A stretch of 64,000 bases of DNA from Tillandsia leiboldiana (GCA_029204045.2 JAQNDB010000104.1:62001-126000), one strand, 5' to 3'; shown: positions 1 through 12,386, numbered from the stretch's first letter. The notes: generated by a model from the sequence alone, not told the origin. A program made the numbers and translations.

Positions 1-515
1 TCGAATGTCTGCGGCTTAAATTTCTTGAATTCGAGCAGAGCCGCCTTTGCTCGAGCCTTTTCCGCTTGATCAGCCTCAGAGTTGGCTGCAGAATCAGCAA
101 CAGGGGAGACGGAGCGGGATGACGCAGATGCCATCATAGCGGTGCCAGCAGGGGCAGCAGAAACCCCCGGTACCGCGAAAGATGCCGCAGCAACATCCGG
201 AATGGGCCCCGCAGGTGGTGGTACGGGGTCAGCAGCGGGTTCCGCCAAACCCTCAGGCTCGGCAGCAGCCGGTGCAACAGGAGGTGCGACCGGCGGTGTA
301 GCAGCTGGAATGACGGGTGGGGGAGCAGGTGGGGCAGGAGCAGCCGCTTGCTGCTGCACAAATTGCTGAACTATCCCAGCCAGGGTCGTCACCTGAGCCT
401 CAAGTCGCTCCACGCGGCCCTGATCAACAGGCTCACTCGGCACCCTGGGTGGTCGGCCAACTGCTCGGCCAGTGCCTGCACCCCGTCCTCGCCCACGACC
501 AGGAGGACGTGCCAT
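1..515 (-). CDS. gag: Gag N-terminus, Ty3/gypsy-type LTR retrotransposon (partial)
   Basis: Reading from an ATG at 515 on the minus strand, the frame stays open to the window edge. It starts MARPPGRGRGRG, continues with a Pro/Ala-rich linker, and reaches ALLEFKKFKPQTFD just before the edge. It is clearly homologous to the complete gag at 51941-53383: same start, same QxxxLAGxxQQF coiled segment, same LEFKKFKPQTFDGK-type motif before the retrotransposon gag domain. The gag domain and zinc knuckle lie outside the window. The ATG fits because a tRNA-primer site and an LTR lie 160-180 bp upstream. Gag would form the virus-like particle. Whether this copy is intact cannot be judged. Confidence 0.85.
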   Translation of the reverse strand, partial: MARPPGRGRGRGAGTGRAVGRPPRVPSEPVDQGRVERLEAQVTTLAGIVQQFVQQQAAAPAPPAPPPVIPAATPPVAPPVAPAAAEPEGLAEPAADPVPPPAGPIPDVAAASFAVPGVSAAPAGTAMMASASSRSVSPVADSAANSEADQAEKARAKAALLEFKKFKPQTF

Positions 516-675
516 CACTGTAACAATATGATCAGGTTAGAAATAGACTCCAATAATATCATTTTGAGTTTCTAACCCCTAACTCGACATACCCAGCGCT
601 CTCACGTGACAAGTCTTCCTAGGGTTCATCCTAACCAGTTCCTAATCCATCTTTCCTAGGTACCGTGTACCTATT

Positions 676-687
676 GCTCTGATACCA
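676..687 (-). other. Primer binding site (initiator tRNA-Met)
   Basis: The minus strand reads TGGTATCAGAGC, which matches the 3' end complement of plant initiator tRNA-Met. It lies just inside the LTR that ends at 695. This fixes the element as minus-oriented, so 695-3391 is its 5' LTR. Confidence 0.85.
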
Positions 688-694
688 TAAAATC

Positions 695-3391
695 TGTCAC
701 GCCCCGAGTTTAAAATCCAGTCAAATTTTTTTTTTTTTTTTTTTATAAATCAGAGTTTGCAAAACGGGCGTAACAGACCGCCACACATATAGGAAAACCC
801 CTATACATGCACGGCTAGACTAATCCAATCATCAATCAGAGAGCAATCACTATCACAACTAAACAATACTAATCATCAGAGTATAATCCGAATATCACAA
901 TGTCAACAATCTGAAATGTCATAACAAACTGGAAACTGAAATAACATAAATAAGGATCAGCTACAAGTCAATCGGGAATCTCAATCATCCATAACTATCA
1001 TCAGGGGGACAGCTCTATCGTGACAGGCTCACTGGATCGTCCCGACACCCCACTACCCGAACGACCTGAAAAACAGTCACCCAGGGGTGTGAGATACACC
1101 GGAGTGCATCCCAGTGGGCACGACGAGCCGAGAAATAGCTAATCGTACCTACTGGGTACAATAATCTGCGGATAGTAAGAGTCATAGGTAAAGCTGAATA
1201 ATATAACAGATCTACTGATAATCAACAAAATCCACAGATAACTGAATAAGCAGGTAATCAAGGGTAGTGAAACTGCAAGTAGTAAATGCTGAACATATAT
1301 GTATGTAAACGAGATAATCAATCATGAACTGAGCAGTAAGGGTACAGGGTAAGATATCTATCAATAACAGCGCAAGATAATAAGAATGCGTCAATAAAAG
1401 AACTCAAGTACCCAATCAACGCCAGTATTGGTCCCAAGGACCTCAGGCTAAGCCACTGTACAGCACCCCATCCGCTGACATAACCTGCACTTACAAATGC
1501 CAAGCAGTCCTAGTGCAACAAGCTCACGGGTCTTTTCTCTAGACCACTTTACCGGTAAAGAACACTATGACGGTGGCCAAACCGTCAGTGTACGTGAAGT
1601 ACAGCAGTGCGTGGCAATCATCATGCTATGCTCAATCTCGCGGTCTAATGACCGGGTAGTCGGCAACAAGCCGAGGTATCCCAACAGGGAATCAATCATC
1701 TGTCTGTATCAATCAATCAGAATCAATCATGCATATCTGAATAAGGTCATATGACAAGAGACATGAAACTAGCAGCAATAATCAATCAATCATGGTCTAT
1801 CATGCATAACTGGAATATAAATGCAAGTATCTCAGGGTATCAATGCAGTGTACTAACTGATAGCTACGAAGCATGATCAGACCACAAGTACCAACTGTAC
1901 TGAATAATGACAAGTAACAGGAAATGTCATAATCTATGAGTAGGTATACCCAATCAAGGCTAAGTCAAAAATAAGTGTCCAACTGGACTAAAGCAACCAG
2001 AGGGCCGAAAAGATAAAGCCCGGACCGAAGATAACCCACCTGAATGTAGGCAGATCCTCGAACTCCCGCTCTGCTAGTGGGAGGCTGGTGCTGAACAACT
2101 GGGCCCTGAATAAAAACTATAATCAGTAATAGACTCACACATACCCATCCCGATGACACGACAGTAGCGAATGCTTATACGGAATACTATCGCTAGTTAG
2201 CGGGACAAAATCCGTTTTCCAATCACAAGAGCCCACGGGACTCTGACAAGATGCCCAGTAAAACATAAATACTGTCTAATGACAGCCAGTGTGTCCAATA
2301 TCCATTTCGATCCATCATACATTTTTAATTTGCATAATTACACTATGTTTTAGCTTGTTTCGATCCGTTCTTGAGATCCGGGAATCCAAAAGCTGCGCCG
2401 TAACTTTCAGCGCGTTCGTTACGACGAGACGAAGCTCGTGCTCACAAGATTTGGGCCGAGCCCAGGCCCAAATACAAGTTGGCCCATAAACATTAGGGTT
2501 CCAATTTATAACAATGTTATAACTTAACATCTATTAGATCTAAAGGTGATTTAACTGGAGCACGATGCTTAGTAGGGGTTGTAGACAGTGGGGCTCACCT
2601 GAAGCTAGCCGGAGACTGGCCGGAAAACTGGCCGGAGTAGCACCACACAAAAGCCCAAGCTCGGGTTGGGGTATTCTTGGATCAACTCAGGTTCAGATCT
2701 GCACCAGGGGTGAGCATGAGTTAGAGGAGGGTCCCAGAAGAAGCTTGATCCATGTGGGGTCGAGCCCCGGCGGCCGGAGGCGGCGGCGGCCGGAGTTAAG
2801 CCCGAAATCATGGTCTCGGGTGCAACCATGGAACCAAGTTACAGGAGGGTTCTCTGCCCAAAATAAAATCATGGGATCCTTCATTATCATTTAGAGCTTA
2901 CCTGTGCAAGTGACGGAGTCCGGAGCCGGGGTGGCCGGAGGTGAGCTCGAGTGCAACCTCGGTGCAATCCTGGGGTTCGCAAACCTATCGTTAGGAGGGC
3001 CATGCAAGGTGATGGGGGAGCTTATAATGGTAATATGGTCCTACCTGGAAAGTTTCCCGGCGACGGGATCGCCGGAAGGACGCGGCGGAGAAGCTTGGTG
3101 GAAGACAAGTTGGCCGTTAATGGCGGTTTCCGGCCAAGTTGCTCCGGGCCGGTGCGACTTGGACCAAATCACTCCCCTCGACGCTAGGGAGCTTCCTGCA
3201 GTGGTGGCCGGCGTCGGGAGGCAACGGCGGCGCCGGGCGGCGGAGATCGCCAAAAGTAGAGAAAGTCCGGTTTTCTAGGCTGGCCCGCGCGACCCCGATC
3301 CTCAGCCGATCGACACCAAACTTGGAGGAGATCTTTCAGTCGTCCAGAGGAGGTTTCCAACGTGGCCGATCTTGGATTTAAACGGTCGGAT
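695..3391 (-). mobile_element. 5' LTR of the left-edge gypsy-type element, truncated at the assembly gap
   Basis: In plus coordinates the LTR edge is TGTCACGCCCCGAGTTT (minus strand ends in GGGGCGTGACA). About 2.7 kb are present before the N gap. It matches, in reverse complement, the LTR at 21593-25582 almost base for base: the stretch 1139-1321 and its partner 24967-25149 differ by one residue in 60 when translated. It holds the poly-T tract near the edge (about 726-744) and the CTTTACCGGTAAAG palindrome at 1547-1560. The translated ORFs in it look like chance open frames. Confidence 0.9.
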
Positions 3392-3491
3392 NNNNNNNNN
3401 NNNNNNNNNNNNNNNNNNNNNNNNNNNNNNNNNNNNNNNNNNNNNNNNNNNNNNNNNNNNNNNNNNNNNNNNNNNNNNNNNNNNNNNNNNN
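3392..3491. other. Assembly gap (100 N)
   Basis: Exactly 100 N, a typical placeholder for a gap of unknown size. The junction between the left LTR and the 5S array is therefore not proven by sequence. Confidence 1.
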
Positions 3492-3541
3492 TGACAGGAG
3501 TTCTGATGGGATCCGAGGCTTTAGTGCTGGTATGATCCATT
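3492..3541 (-). rRNA. 5S: 5S rRNA, 5' half only (at gap edge)
   Basis: Only the 5' half is present; the rest is lost in the N gap. It reads GATCCGAGGC where other copies have GATCCGGTGC, and its 5' end is scrambled (GATCCATTC for GATCGCATCC). The following spacer also lacks scattered bases, so low-quality sequence at the contig edge is possible. Confidence 0.75.
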
Positions 3542-4236
3542 CGACAAACATTGTGCCGGCCGGCCTCTTATGGCGCCGCCTCGCGCCGGTTCGGCAAGGC
3601 GGCCATAGCTTCGCGGCGGGCGCCCGTTTTGGACGTGCGCGCATAGAAGAAGAAGAAGAAGAAGAAGAAGGCTCAACGTCCAATTTCGGTAAGCGGTAAT
3701 AGTTTGGTCCGAATTGATTTTGCCTAAAGACTGTCGCGCGTTTGGCTGAGCTTAGACGGAAAGTTTATTTTTTAAAACAATCTGGTAAAAAATTTCTCTG
3801 TTTGCTAATAATATTTTTTTCTAAATCTTATTTTAGAATAATTTGATTTTCGAATTGAAATTTAAATTTGCACAAGAAAATTTAAAATTCGACATTTTAA
3901 TTTAAAATATTAATTTATAATTTGAAATTTCAAAATTTGCATTTTAAATTTTTAAATCAAAATTTAAATTTTCAATTAAAAGTCTAAAATCAAAATTTAA
4001 AAATTGAAAATTTATAGATAAAATTAAAAGTAAAAATTGCAATTTGAAATATCAAATCTACATTTTTATATATTTATATTTTTAAACTTAAAATTTAAGT
4101 TTCAAAAATAATATTTTGAAATTGTTCATTTGAAAAATTAAAATTTACATTTAATTTTAAATCTAGAATAAAAAAAAAAAAATTTAAAATTTGAGTCCGA
4201 AATCAAAACAGCCGGAAAAATTTGCAAAATAATAGG

Positions 4237-4353
4237 GAATGCAACACGAGGACTTCCCAGGGGGTCACCCATCCTAGTACTACTTCACCAAAGCACACTT
4301 AACTGCAGAGTTCTGATGGGATCCGGTGCTTTAGTGCTGGTATGATCGCATCC
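4237..4353 (-). rRNA. 5S: 5S rRNA gene (diverged)
   Basis: Full-length match with a damaged centre (TACTTCACCAAAGC where the consensus is TACTCTCGCCCAAGC) and GAATGC at the 3' end. The -1 base is T on the coding strand. It belongs to a short ~700-bp unit. Probably not functional. Confidence 0.85.
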
Positions 4354-4936
4354 AAGAACATTGTGCCGGCCGGCCCTCTTATGGCGCCGCCTCTCGCCCG
4401 GTTCGGCAAGGCGGCCATAGCTTCGCGCGCGGGCGCCCGTTTTGGACTGAGCTTGGACGGAAAGTTTATTTTTTAAAACAATCTGGTAAAAAATTTCTCT
4501 GTTTGCTAATAATATTTTTTTCTAAATCTTATTTTAGAATAATTTGAATTTCGAATTGAAATTTAAATTTGCACAAGAAAATTTAAAATTCGACATTTTA
4601 ATTTAAAAGATTAATTTATATTTTGAAATTTCAAAATTTGCATTTTAAATTTTTAAATCAAAATTTAAATTTTCAATTTAAAGTCTAAAATCAAAATTTA
4701 AAAATTGAAAATTTAAAGGTAAAATTAAAAGTAAAAATTGCAATTTGAAATATCAAATCTACATTTTTAAATATTTATATTTTTAAACTTAAAATTTAAG
4801 ATTCGAAAATAATATTTTGAAATTGTTCATTTGAAAAATTAAAATTTACATTTAATTTTAAATCTAGAATAAAAAAAAAAAAATTTAAAATTTGAGTCCG
4901 AAATCATAACAGCCGGGAAAATTTGCAAAATAATGG

Positions 4937-5055
4937 GGGATGCAACACGAGGACTTCCCAGGGGGTCACCCATCCTAGTACTACTCTCGCCCAAGCACAC
5001 TTAACTGCGGAGTTCTGATGGGATCCGGTGCTTTAGTGCTGGTATGATCGCATCC
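4937..5055 (-). rRNA. 5S: 5S rRNA gene
   Basis: 119 nt, matches the array consensus throughout. The only promoter flaw is T in place of C at -1. Confidence 0.95.
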
Positions 5056-5759
5056 AACAACATTGTGCCGGCCGGCCCTCTTATGGCGCCGCCTCGCGCC
5101 CGGTTCGGCAAGGCGGCCATAGCTTCGCGCGCGGGCGCCCGTTTTGGACGTGCAGCGCATAGAAGAAGAAAGAAGAAGAAGAAGAAGAAGAGAAGGCTCA
5201 ACGTCCAATTTCGGTAAGCGGTAATAGTTTGGTCCGAATTGATTTTGCCTAAAGACTGTCGCGCGTTTGGCTGAGCTTAGACGGAAAGTTTATTTTTTAA
5301 AACAATCTGGTAAAAAATTTCTCTGTTTGCTAATAATATTTTTTTCTAAATCTTATTTTAGAATAATTTGAATTTCGAATTGAAATTTAAATTTGCACAA
5401 GAAAATTTAAAATTCGACATTTTAATTTAAAATATTAATTTATAATTTGAAATTTCAAAATTTGCATTTTAAATTTTTAAATCAAAATTTAAATTTTCAA
5501 TTTAAAGTCTAAAATCAAAATTTAAAAATTGAAAATTTAAAGGTAAAATTAAAAGTAAAAATTGCAATTTGAAATATCAAATCTACATTTTTAAATATTT
5601 ATATTTTTAAACTTAAAATTTAAGATTCGAAAATAATATTTTGAAATTTGTCATTTGAAAAATTAAAATTTACATTTAATTTTAAATCTAGAATAAAAAA
5701 AAAAAATTTAAAATTTGAGTCCGAAATCAAAACAGCCGGGAAAATTTGCAAAATAATGG

Positions 5760-5878
5760 GGGATGCAACACGAGGACTTCCCACGGGGTCACCCATCCTA
5801 GTACTACTCTCGCCCAAGCACACTTAACTGCGGAGTTCTGATGGGATCCGATGCTTTAGTGCTGGTATGATCGCATCC
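5760..5878 (-). rRNA. 5S: 5S rRNA gene
   Basis: 119 nt, near consensus; plus strand reads CCACGGGG for CCAGGGGG and CCGATGC for CCGGTGC. The -1 C is kept, as are the TATA-like and GC elements. Confidence 0.95.
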
Positions 5879-5907
5879 GACAACATTGTGCCGGCCGGCC
5901 CTCTTAT
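5879..5907 (-). promoter_or_regulatory. 5S rRNA external promoter (representative copy)
   Basis: Upstream of the 5S start on the minus strand are ATAAGAG at -29 to -23, GC at -13/-12 and C at -1. This is the arrangement known for plant 5S genes: a TATA-like box near -28, GC near -12, C at -1, used by RNA polymerase III with TFIIIA and the internal control region. The same block follows every 5S gene in the array. The -1 base varies between copies, and the box reads CGATAAG-type in the copies ending at 7516 and 14061. Confidence 0.8.
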
Positions 5908-6583
5908 GGCGCCGCCTCGCGCCCGGTTCGGCAAGGCGGCCATAGCTTCGCGCGCGGGCGCCCGTTTGGACGTGCAGCGCATAGAAGAAGAAGAAGAAGA
6001 AGAAGAAGAAGAAGAAGAGGCTCAACGTCCAATTTCGGTAAGCGGTAATAGTTTGGTCCGAATTGATTTTGCCTAAAGACTGTCGCGCGTTTGGCTGAGC
6101 TTAGACGGAAAGTTTATTTTTTAAAACAATCTGGTAAAAAATTTCTCTGTTTGCTAATAATATTTTTTTCTAAATCTTATTTTAGAATAATTTGAATTTC
6201 GAATTGAAATTTAAATTTGCACAAGAAAATTTAAAATTCGACATTTTAATTTAAAATATTAATTTATAATTTGAAATTTCAAAATTTGCATTTTAAATTT
6301 TAAATCAAAATTTAAATTTTCAATTTAAAGTCTAAAATCAAAATTTAAAAATTGAAAATTTAAAGGTAAAATTAAAAGTAAAAATTGCAATTTGAAATAT
6401 CAAATCTACATTTTTAAATATTTATATTTTTAAACTTAAAATTTAAGATTCGAAAATAATATTTTGAAATTTGTCATTTGAAAAATTAAAATTTACATTT
6501 AATTTTAAATCTAGAATAAAAAAAAAAAAATTTAAAATTTGAGTCCGAAATCAAAACAGCCGGGAAAATTTGCAAAATAAGAG

Positions 6584-6702
6584 AGGATGCAACACGAGGA
6601 CTTCCCAGGGGGTCACCCATCCTAGTACTACTCTCGCCCAAGCACACTTGACTGCGGAGTTCTGATGGGATCCGGTGCTTTAGTGCTGGTATGATCGCAT
6701 CC
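6584..6702 (-). rRNA. 5S: 5S rRNA gene
   Basis: 119 nt, near consensus, with CTTGACTGCGG in place of CTTAACTGCGG. The -1 C is kept. The spacer block shows GGCGCCAACTCG for GGCGCCGCCTCG. Confidence 0.95.
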
Positions 6703-7397
6703 GACAACATTGTGCCGGCCGGCCCTCTTATGGCGCCAACTCGCGCCCGGTTCGGCAAGGCGGCCATAGCTTCGCGCGCGGGCGCCCGTTTTGGACGTGC
6801 AGCGCATAGAAGAAGAAGAAGAAGAAGAAGAAGAAGGCTCAACGTCCAATTTTGGTAAGCGGTAATAGTTTGGTCCGAATTCATTTTGCCTAAAGACTGT
6901 CGCGCGTTTGGCTGAGCTTAGACGAAAAGTTTATTGTTTAAAACAATCTGGTAAAAAATTTCTCTGTTTGCTAATAATATTTTTTTCTAAATCTTATTTT
7001 AGAATAATTTGAATTTCGAATTGAAATTTAAATTTGCACAAGAAAATTTAAAATTCGACATTTTAATTTAAAATATTAATTTATAATTTAAAATTTCAAA
7101 ATTTTCATTTTAAATTTTTAAATCAAAATTTAAATTTTCAATTTAAAGTCTAAAATCAAAATTTAAAAATTGAAAATTTAAAGGTAAATTAAAAGTAAAA
7201 ATTGCAATTTGAAATATCAAATCTATATTTTTAAATATTTATATTTTTAAACTTAATTTAAGGCTCGAAAATAATATTTTGAAATTGTTCCTTTGAAAAA
7301 TTAAAATTTACATTTAATTTTAAATCTAGAATAAAAAAAAAAAAATTAAAATTTGAGTCCGAAATCAAAACAGCCGGAAAAATTTGCAAAATAATGG

Positions 7398-7516
7398 GGG
7401 ATGCAACACGAGGACTTCCCAGGGGGTCACTCATCCTAGTACTACTCTCGCCCAAGCACACTTAACTACGGAGTTCTGATGGGATTCGGTGCTTTAGTGC
7501 TGGTATGATCGCATCC
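7398..7516 (-). rRNA. 5S: 5S rRNA gene
   Basis: 119 nt with three point changes on the plus strand (CACTCATCC, AACTACGG, GGGATTCGG). The -1 C is kept. Confidence 0.93.
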
Positions 7517-8219
7517 GACAACATTGTGCCGGCCGGCCCTCTTATCGCGCCGCCTCGCGACCGGTTCGGCAAGGCGGCCATAGCTTCGCGCGCGGGCGCC
7601 CGCTTTGGACGTGCAGCGCATAGAAGAAGAAGAAGAAGAAGAAGAAGAAGAAGGCTCAACGTCCAATTTAGGTAAGCGGTAATTGTTTGGTCCGAATTGA
7701 TTTTGCCTAAAGACTGTCGCGCGTTTGGCTGAGCTTAGACGGAAAGTTTATTTTCTAAAACAATCTGGTAAAAAATTTCTCTATTTGCTAATAATATTTT
7801 TTTCTAAATTTTATTTTAGAATAATTTGAATTTCGAATTGAAATTTAAATTTGCACAAGAAAATTTAAAATTCGACATTTTAATTTAAAATATTAATTTA
7901 TAATTTGAAATTTCAAAATTTGCATTTTAAATTTATAAATCAAAATTTAAATTTTCAATTTAAAGTCTAAAATCAAAATTTAAAAATTGAAAATTTAAAG
8001 GTAAAATTAAAAGTAAAAATTGCAATTTGAAATGTCAAATCTACATTTTTAAATATTTATATTTTTAAACTTAAAATTTAAGATTCGAAAATAATATTTT
8101 GAAATTTGTCATTTGAAAAATTAAAATTTACGTTTAATTTTAAATCTAGAATAAAAAAAAAAAAAATTTAAAATTTGAGTCCGAAATCAAAACAGCCGGG
8201 AAAATTTGCAAAATAATGG

Positions 8220-8366
8220 GGGATGCAACACGAGGACTTCCCAGGGGGTCACCCATCCTAGTACTACTCTCGCCCAAGCACACTTAACTGCGGAGTTCTG
8301 ATGGGATCCGGTGCTTTAGTGCTGGTATGATCGCATCAGTGCTTTAGTGCTGGTATGATCGCATCC
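8220..8366 (-). rRNA. 5S: 5S rRNA gene with 28-bp internal duplication
   Basis: 147 instead of 119 nt. The block GTGCTTTAGTGCTGGTATGA plus eight following bases at the gene 5' end is present twice in tandem. The outer copy still has the promoter and -1 C, so a transcript would carry a 28-nt insertion near its 5' end. It should be treated as a variant or pseudogene. Confidence 0.93.
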
Positions 8367-9063
8367 GACAACATTGTGCCGGCCGGCCCTCTTATGGCGC
8401 CGCCTCGCGCCCGGTTCGGCAAGGCGGCCATAGCTTCGCGCGCGGGCGCCCGCTTAGGACGTGCAGCGCATAGAAGAAGAAGAAGAAGAAGAAGAAGGCT
8501 CAACGTCCAATTTCGGTAAGCGGTAATAGTTTGGTCCGAATTGATTTTGCCTAAAGACTGTCGCGCGTTTGGCTGAGCTTAGACGGAAAGTTTATTTTTT
8601 AAAACAATCTGGTAAAAAATTTCTCTGTTTGCTAATAATATTTTTTTCTAAATCTTATTTTAGAATAATTTGAATTTCGAATTGAAATTTAAATTTGCAC
8701 AAGAAAATTTAAAATTCGACATTTTAATTTAAAATATTAATTTATAATTTGAAATTTCAAAATTTGCATTTTAAATTTTTAAATCAAAATTTAAATTTTT
8801 AATTTAAAGTCTAAAATCAAAATTTAAAAATTGAAAATTTAAAGGTAAAATTAAAAGTAAAAATTGCAATTTGAAATATCAAATCTACATTTTTAAATAT
8901 TTATATTTTTAAACTTAAAATTTAAGATTCGAAAATAATATTTTGAAATTTGTCATTTGAAAAATTAAAATTTACATTTAATTTTAAATCTAGAATAAAA
9001 AAAAAAAAAATTTAAAATTTGAGTCCGAAATCAAAACAGCCGGGAAAATTTGCAAAATAATGG

Positions 9064-9183
9064 GGGATGCAACACGAGGACTTCCCAGGGGGTCACCCAT
9101 CCTAGTACTACTCTCGCCCAAGCACACTTAACTGCGGAGTTCTGATGGGATCCGGTGCTTTAGTGTTTGGTATGATCGCATCC
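9064..9183 (-). rRNA. 5S: 5S rRNA gene
   Basis: 120 nt; one extra base (TAGTGTTTGG for TAGTGCTGG), otherwise consensus, with -1 C. Confidence 0.93.
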
Positions 9184-9878
9184 GACAACATTGTGCCGGC
9201 CGGCCCTCTTATGGCGCCGCCTCGCGCCCGGTTCGGCAAGGCGGCCATAGCTTCGCGCGCGGGCGCCCGCTTTGGACGTGCAGCGCATAGAAGAAGAAGA
9301 AGAAGAAGAAGAAGGCTCAACGTCCAATTTCGGTAAGCGGTAATAGTTTGGTCCGAATTGATTTTGCCTAAATACTGTCGCGCGTTTGGCTGAGCTTAGA
9401 CGGAAAGTTTATTTTTTAAAACAATCTGGTAAAAAATTTCTCTGTTTGCTAATAATATTTTTTTCTAAATCTTATTTTAGAATAATTTGAATTTCGAATT
9501 GAAATTTAAATTTGCACAAGAAAATTTAAAATTCGACATTTTAATTTAAAATATTAATTTATAATTTGAAATTTCAAAATTTGCATTTTAAATTTTTAAA
9601 TCAAAATTTAAATTTTCAATTTAAAGTCTAAAATCAAAATTTAAAAATTGAAAATTTAAAGGTAAAATTAAAAGTAAAAATTGCAATTTGAAATATCAAA
9701 TCTACATTTTTAAATATTTATATTTTTAAACTTAAAATTTAAGATTCGAAAATAATATTTTGAAATTTGTCATTTGAAAAATTAAAATTTACATTTAATT
9801 TTAAATCTAGAATAAAAAAAAAAAATTTAAAATTTGAGTCAGAAATCAAAACAGCCGGGAAAATTTTCAAAATAAAGG

Positions 9879-9996
9879 GGGATGCAACACGAGGACTTCC
9901 CAAGGGGTACCCATCCTAGTACTACTCTCGCCCAAGCACACTTGACTGCGGAGTTCTGATGGGATCCGGTGCTTTAGTGCTGGTATGATCGCATCC
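9879..9996 (-). rRNA. 5S: 5S rRNA gene
   Basis: 118 nt; CCAAGGGGTACCC in place of CCAGGGGGTCACCC, and CTTGACTG. The -1 C is kept. It is followed by one of the longest GAA tracts (about 10105-10147). Confidence 0.92.
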
Positions 9997-10713
9997 GACA
10001 ACATTGTGCCGGCCGGCTCTCTTATGGCGCCGCCTCACGCCCGGTTCGGCAAGGAGGCCATAGCTTCGCGCGCGGGCGCCCGCTTTGGACGTGCAGCGCA
10101 TAGAAGAAGAAGAAGAAGAAGAAGAAGAAGAAGAAGAAGAAGAAGAAGGCTCAACGTCCAATTTCGGTAAGCGGTAATAGTTTGGTCCGAAGTGATTTTG
10201 CCTAAAACTGTCGCGCGTTTGGCTGAGCTTAGACGAAAAGTTTATTTTTTAAAACAATCTGGTAAAAAATTTCTCTGTTTGCTAATAATATTTTTTTCTA
10301 AATCTTATTTTAGAATAATTTGAATTTCGAATTGAAATTTAAATTTGCACAAGAAAATTTAAAATTCGACATTTTAATTTAAAATATTAATTTATAATTT
10401 GAAATTTCAAAGTTTGCATCTTAAATTATTAAATTAAAATTTTAATTTTCAATTTAAAGTCTAAAATCAAAATTTAAAAATTAAAAATTTAAAGGTAAAA
10501 TTAAAAGTAAAAATTGCAATTTGAAATATCAAATCTACATTTTTAAATATTTATATTTTTAAACTTAAAATTTAAGATTCGAAAATAATATTTTGAAATT
10601 GTTCATTTGAAAAATTAAAATTTACAGTTACTTTTAAATCTAGAATAAAAAAAAAAAAAATTAAAAATTTGAGTCCGAAATAAAAACAGCCGGAAAAATT
10701 TGCAAAATAATGG

Positions 10714-10832
10714 GGGATGCAACACGAGGACTTCCTAGGGGGTCACCCATCCTAGTACTACTCTCGCCCAAGCACACTTAACTGCGAAGTTCCGATGGGA
10801 TCCGGTGCTTTAGTGCTGGTATGATCGCATCC
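10714..10832 (-). rRNA. 5S: 5S rRNA gene
   Basis: 119 nt; CCTAGGGGG and GCGAAGTTCCGATGG are deviations. The -1 C is kept, but the spacer next to it reads GCCGGCCAACC. Confidence 0.92.
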
Positions 10833-11560
10833 GACAATATTGTGCCGGCCAACCCTCTTATGGCGCCGCCTCGCGCCCGGTTCGGCAAGGCGGCCATAGC
10901 TTCGCGCGCGGGCGCCCGTTTTGGACGTGCAGCGCATAGAAAAAGAAGAAGAAGAAGAAGAAGAAGAAGAAGGCTCAACGTCCAATTTCGGTAAGCGGTA
11001 ATAGTTTGGTCCGAATTGATTTTGCCTAAAGACTGTCGCGCGTTTGGCTGAGCTTAGACGAAAAGTTTATTTTTTAAAACAATCTGGTAAAAAATTTCTT
11101 TGTTTGCTAATAATATTTTTTTCTAAATCTTACTTTAGAATAATTTGATTTTCGAATTGAAATTTAAATTTGCACAAGAAAATTTAAAATTCGACATTTT
11201 AATTTAAAATATTAATTTATAATTCGAAATTTCAAAATTCGCATTTTAAATTTTTAAATCAAAATTTAAATTTTCAATTTAAAGTCTAAAATCAAAATAT
11301 AAAAATTGAAAATTTATAGATAAAATTAAAAGTAAAAATTGTAATTTGAAATATCAAATCTACATTTTAAAATATTTATATTTTTAAACTTAAAATTTAA
11401 GATTCGAAAATAATATTTACATTTAATTTTAAATCTAGAATTAAAAAAAAAAAATTTAAAATTTGAGTCCGAAATCAAAACAGCCGGAAAAATTTGCAAA
11501 AAAAAAATTTAAAATTTGAGTCCGAAATCAAAACAGCCGGGAAAATTTGCAAAATAATAG

Positions 11561-11679
11561 GAGATGATACACGAGGACTTCCCAGGGGGTCACCCATCCT
11601 AGTACTACTCTCGCCCAAGCACACTTGACTGTGGAGTTCTGATGGGATCCGGTGAATTAGTGCTGGTATGATCGCTTCC
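11561..11679 (-). rRNA. 5S: 5S rRNA gene (diverged)
   Basis: 119 nt with several changes: GAGATGATACACG at the 3' end, CTGTGG, CCGGTGAATTAG, and ATCGCTTCC at the 5' end. T at -1. Likely a decaying copy. Confidence 0.88.
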
Positions 11680-12386
11680 AACAGCATTGTGCCGGCCGGC
11701 CCTCTTATGGCGCCGCCTCGCGCCCGGTTCGGCAAGGCGGCCATAGCTTCGTGCGCGGGCGCCCGCTTTGGACGTGCAGCGCATAGAAGAAGAAGAAGAA
11801 GAAGAAGAAGAAGAAGGCTCAACGTCCAATTTCGGTAAGCGGTAATAGTTTGGTCCGAATTGATTTTGCCTAAAGACTGTCGCGCGTTTGGCTGAGCTTA
11901 GACGGAAAGTTTATTTTTTAAAACAATCTGGTAAAAAATTTCTCTGTTTGCTAATAATATTTTTTTCTAAATCTTATTTTAGAATAATTTGATTTTCGAA
12001 TTGAAATTTAAATTTGCACAAGAAAAATTTAAAATTCGACATTTTAATTTAAAATATTAATTTATAATTCGAAATTTCAAAATTTGCATTTTAAATTTTT
12101 AAATCAAAATTTAAATTTTCAATTTAAAGTCTAAAATCAAAATTTAAAAATTGAAAATTAATAGATAAAATTAAAAGTAAAAATTGTAATTTGAAATATC
12201 AAATCTACATTTTTAAATATTTATATTTTTAAACTTAAAATTTAAGTTTCGAAAATAATATTTTGAAATTGTTCATTTGAAAAATTAAAATTTACATTTA
12301 ATTTTAAATCTAGAATAAAAAAAAAAAAAATTTAAAATTTGAGTCCGAAATCAAAACAGCCGGGAAAATTTGCAAAATAATAGGGA

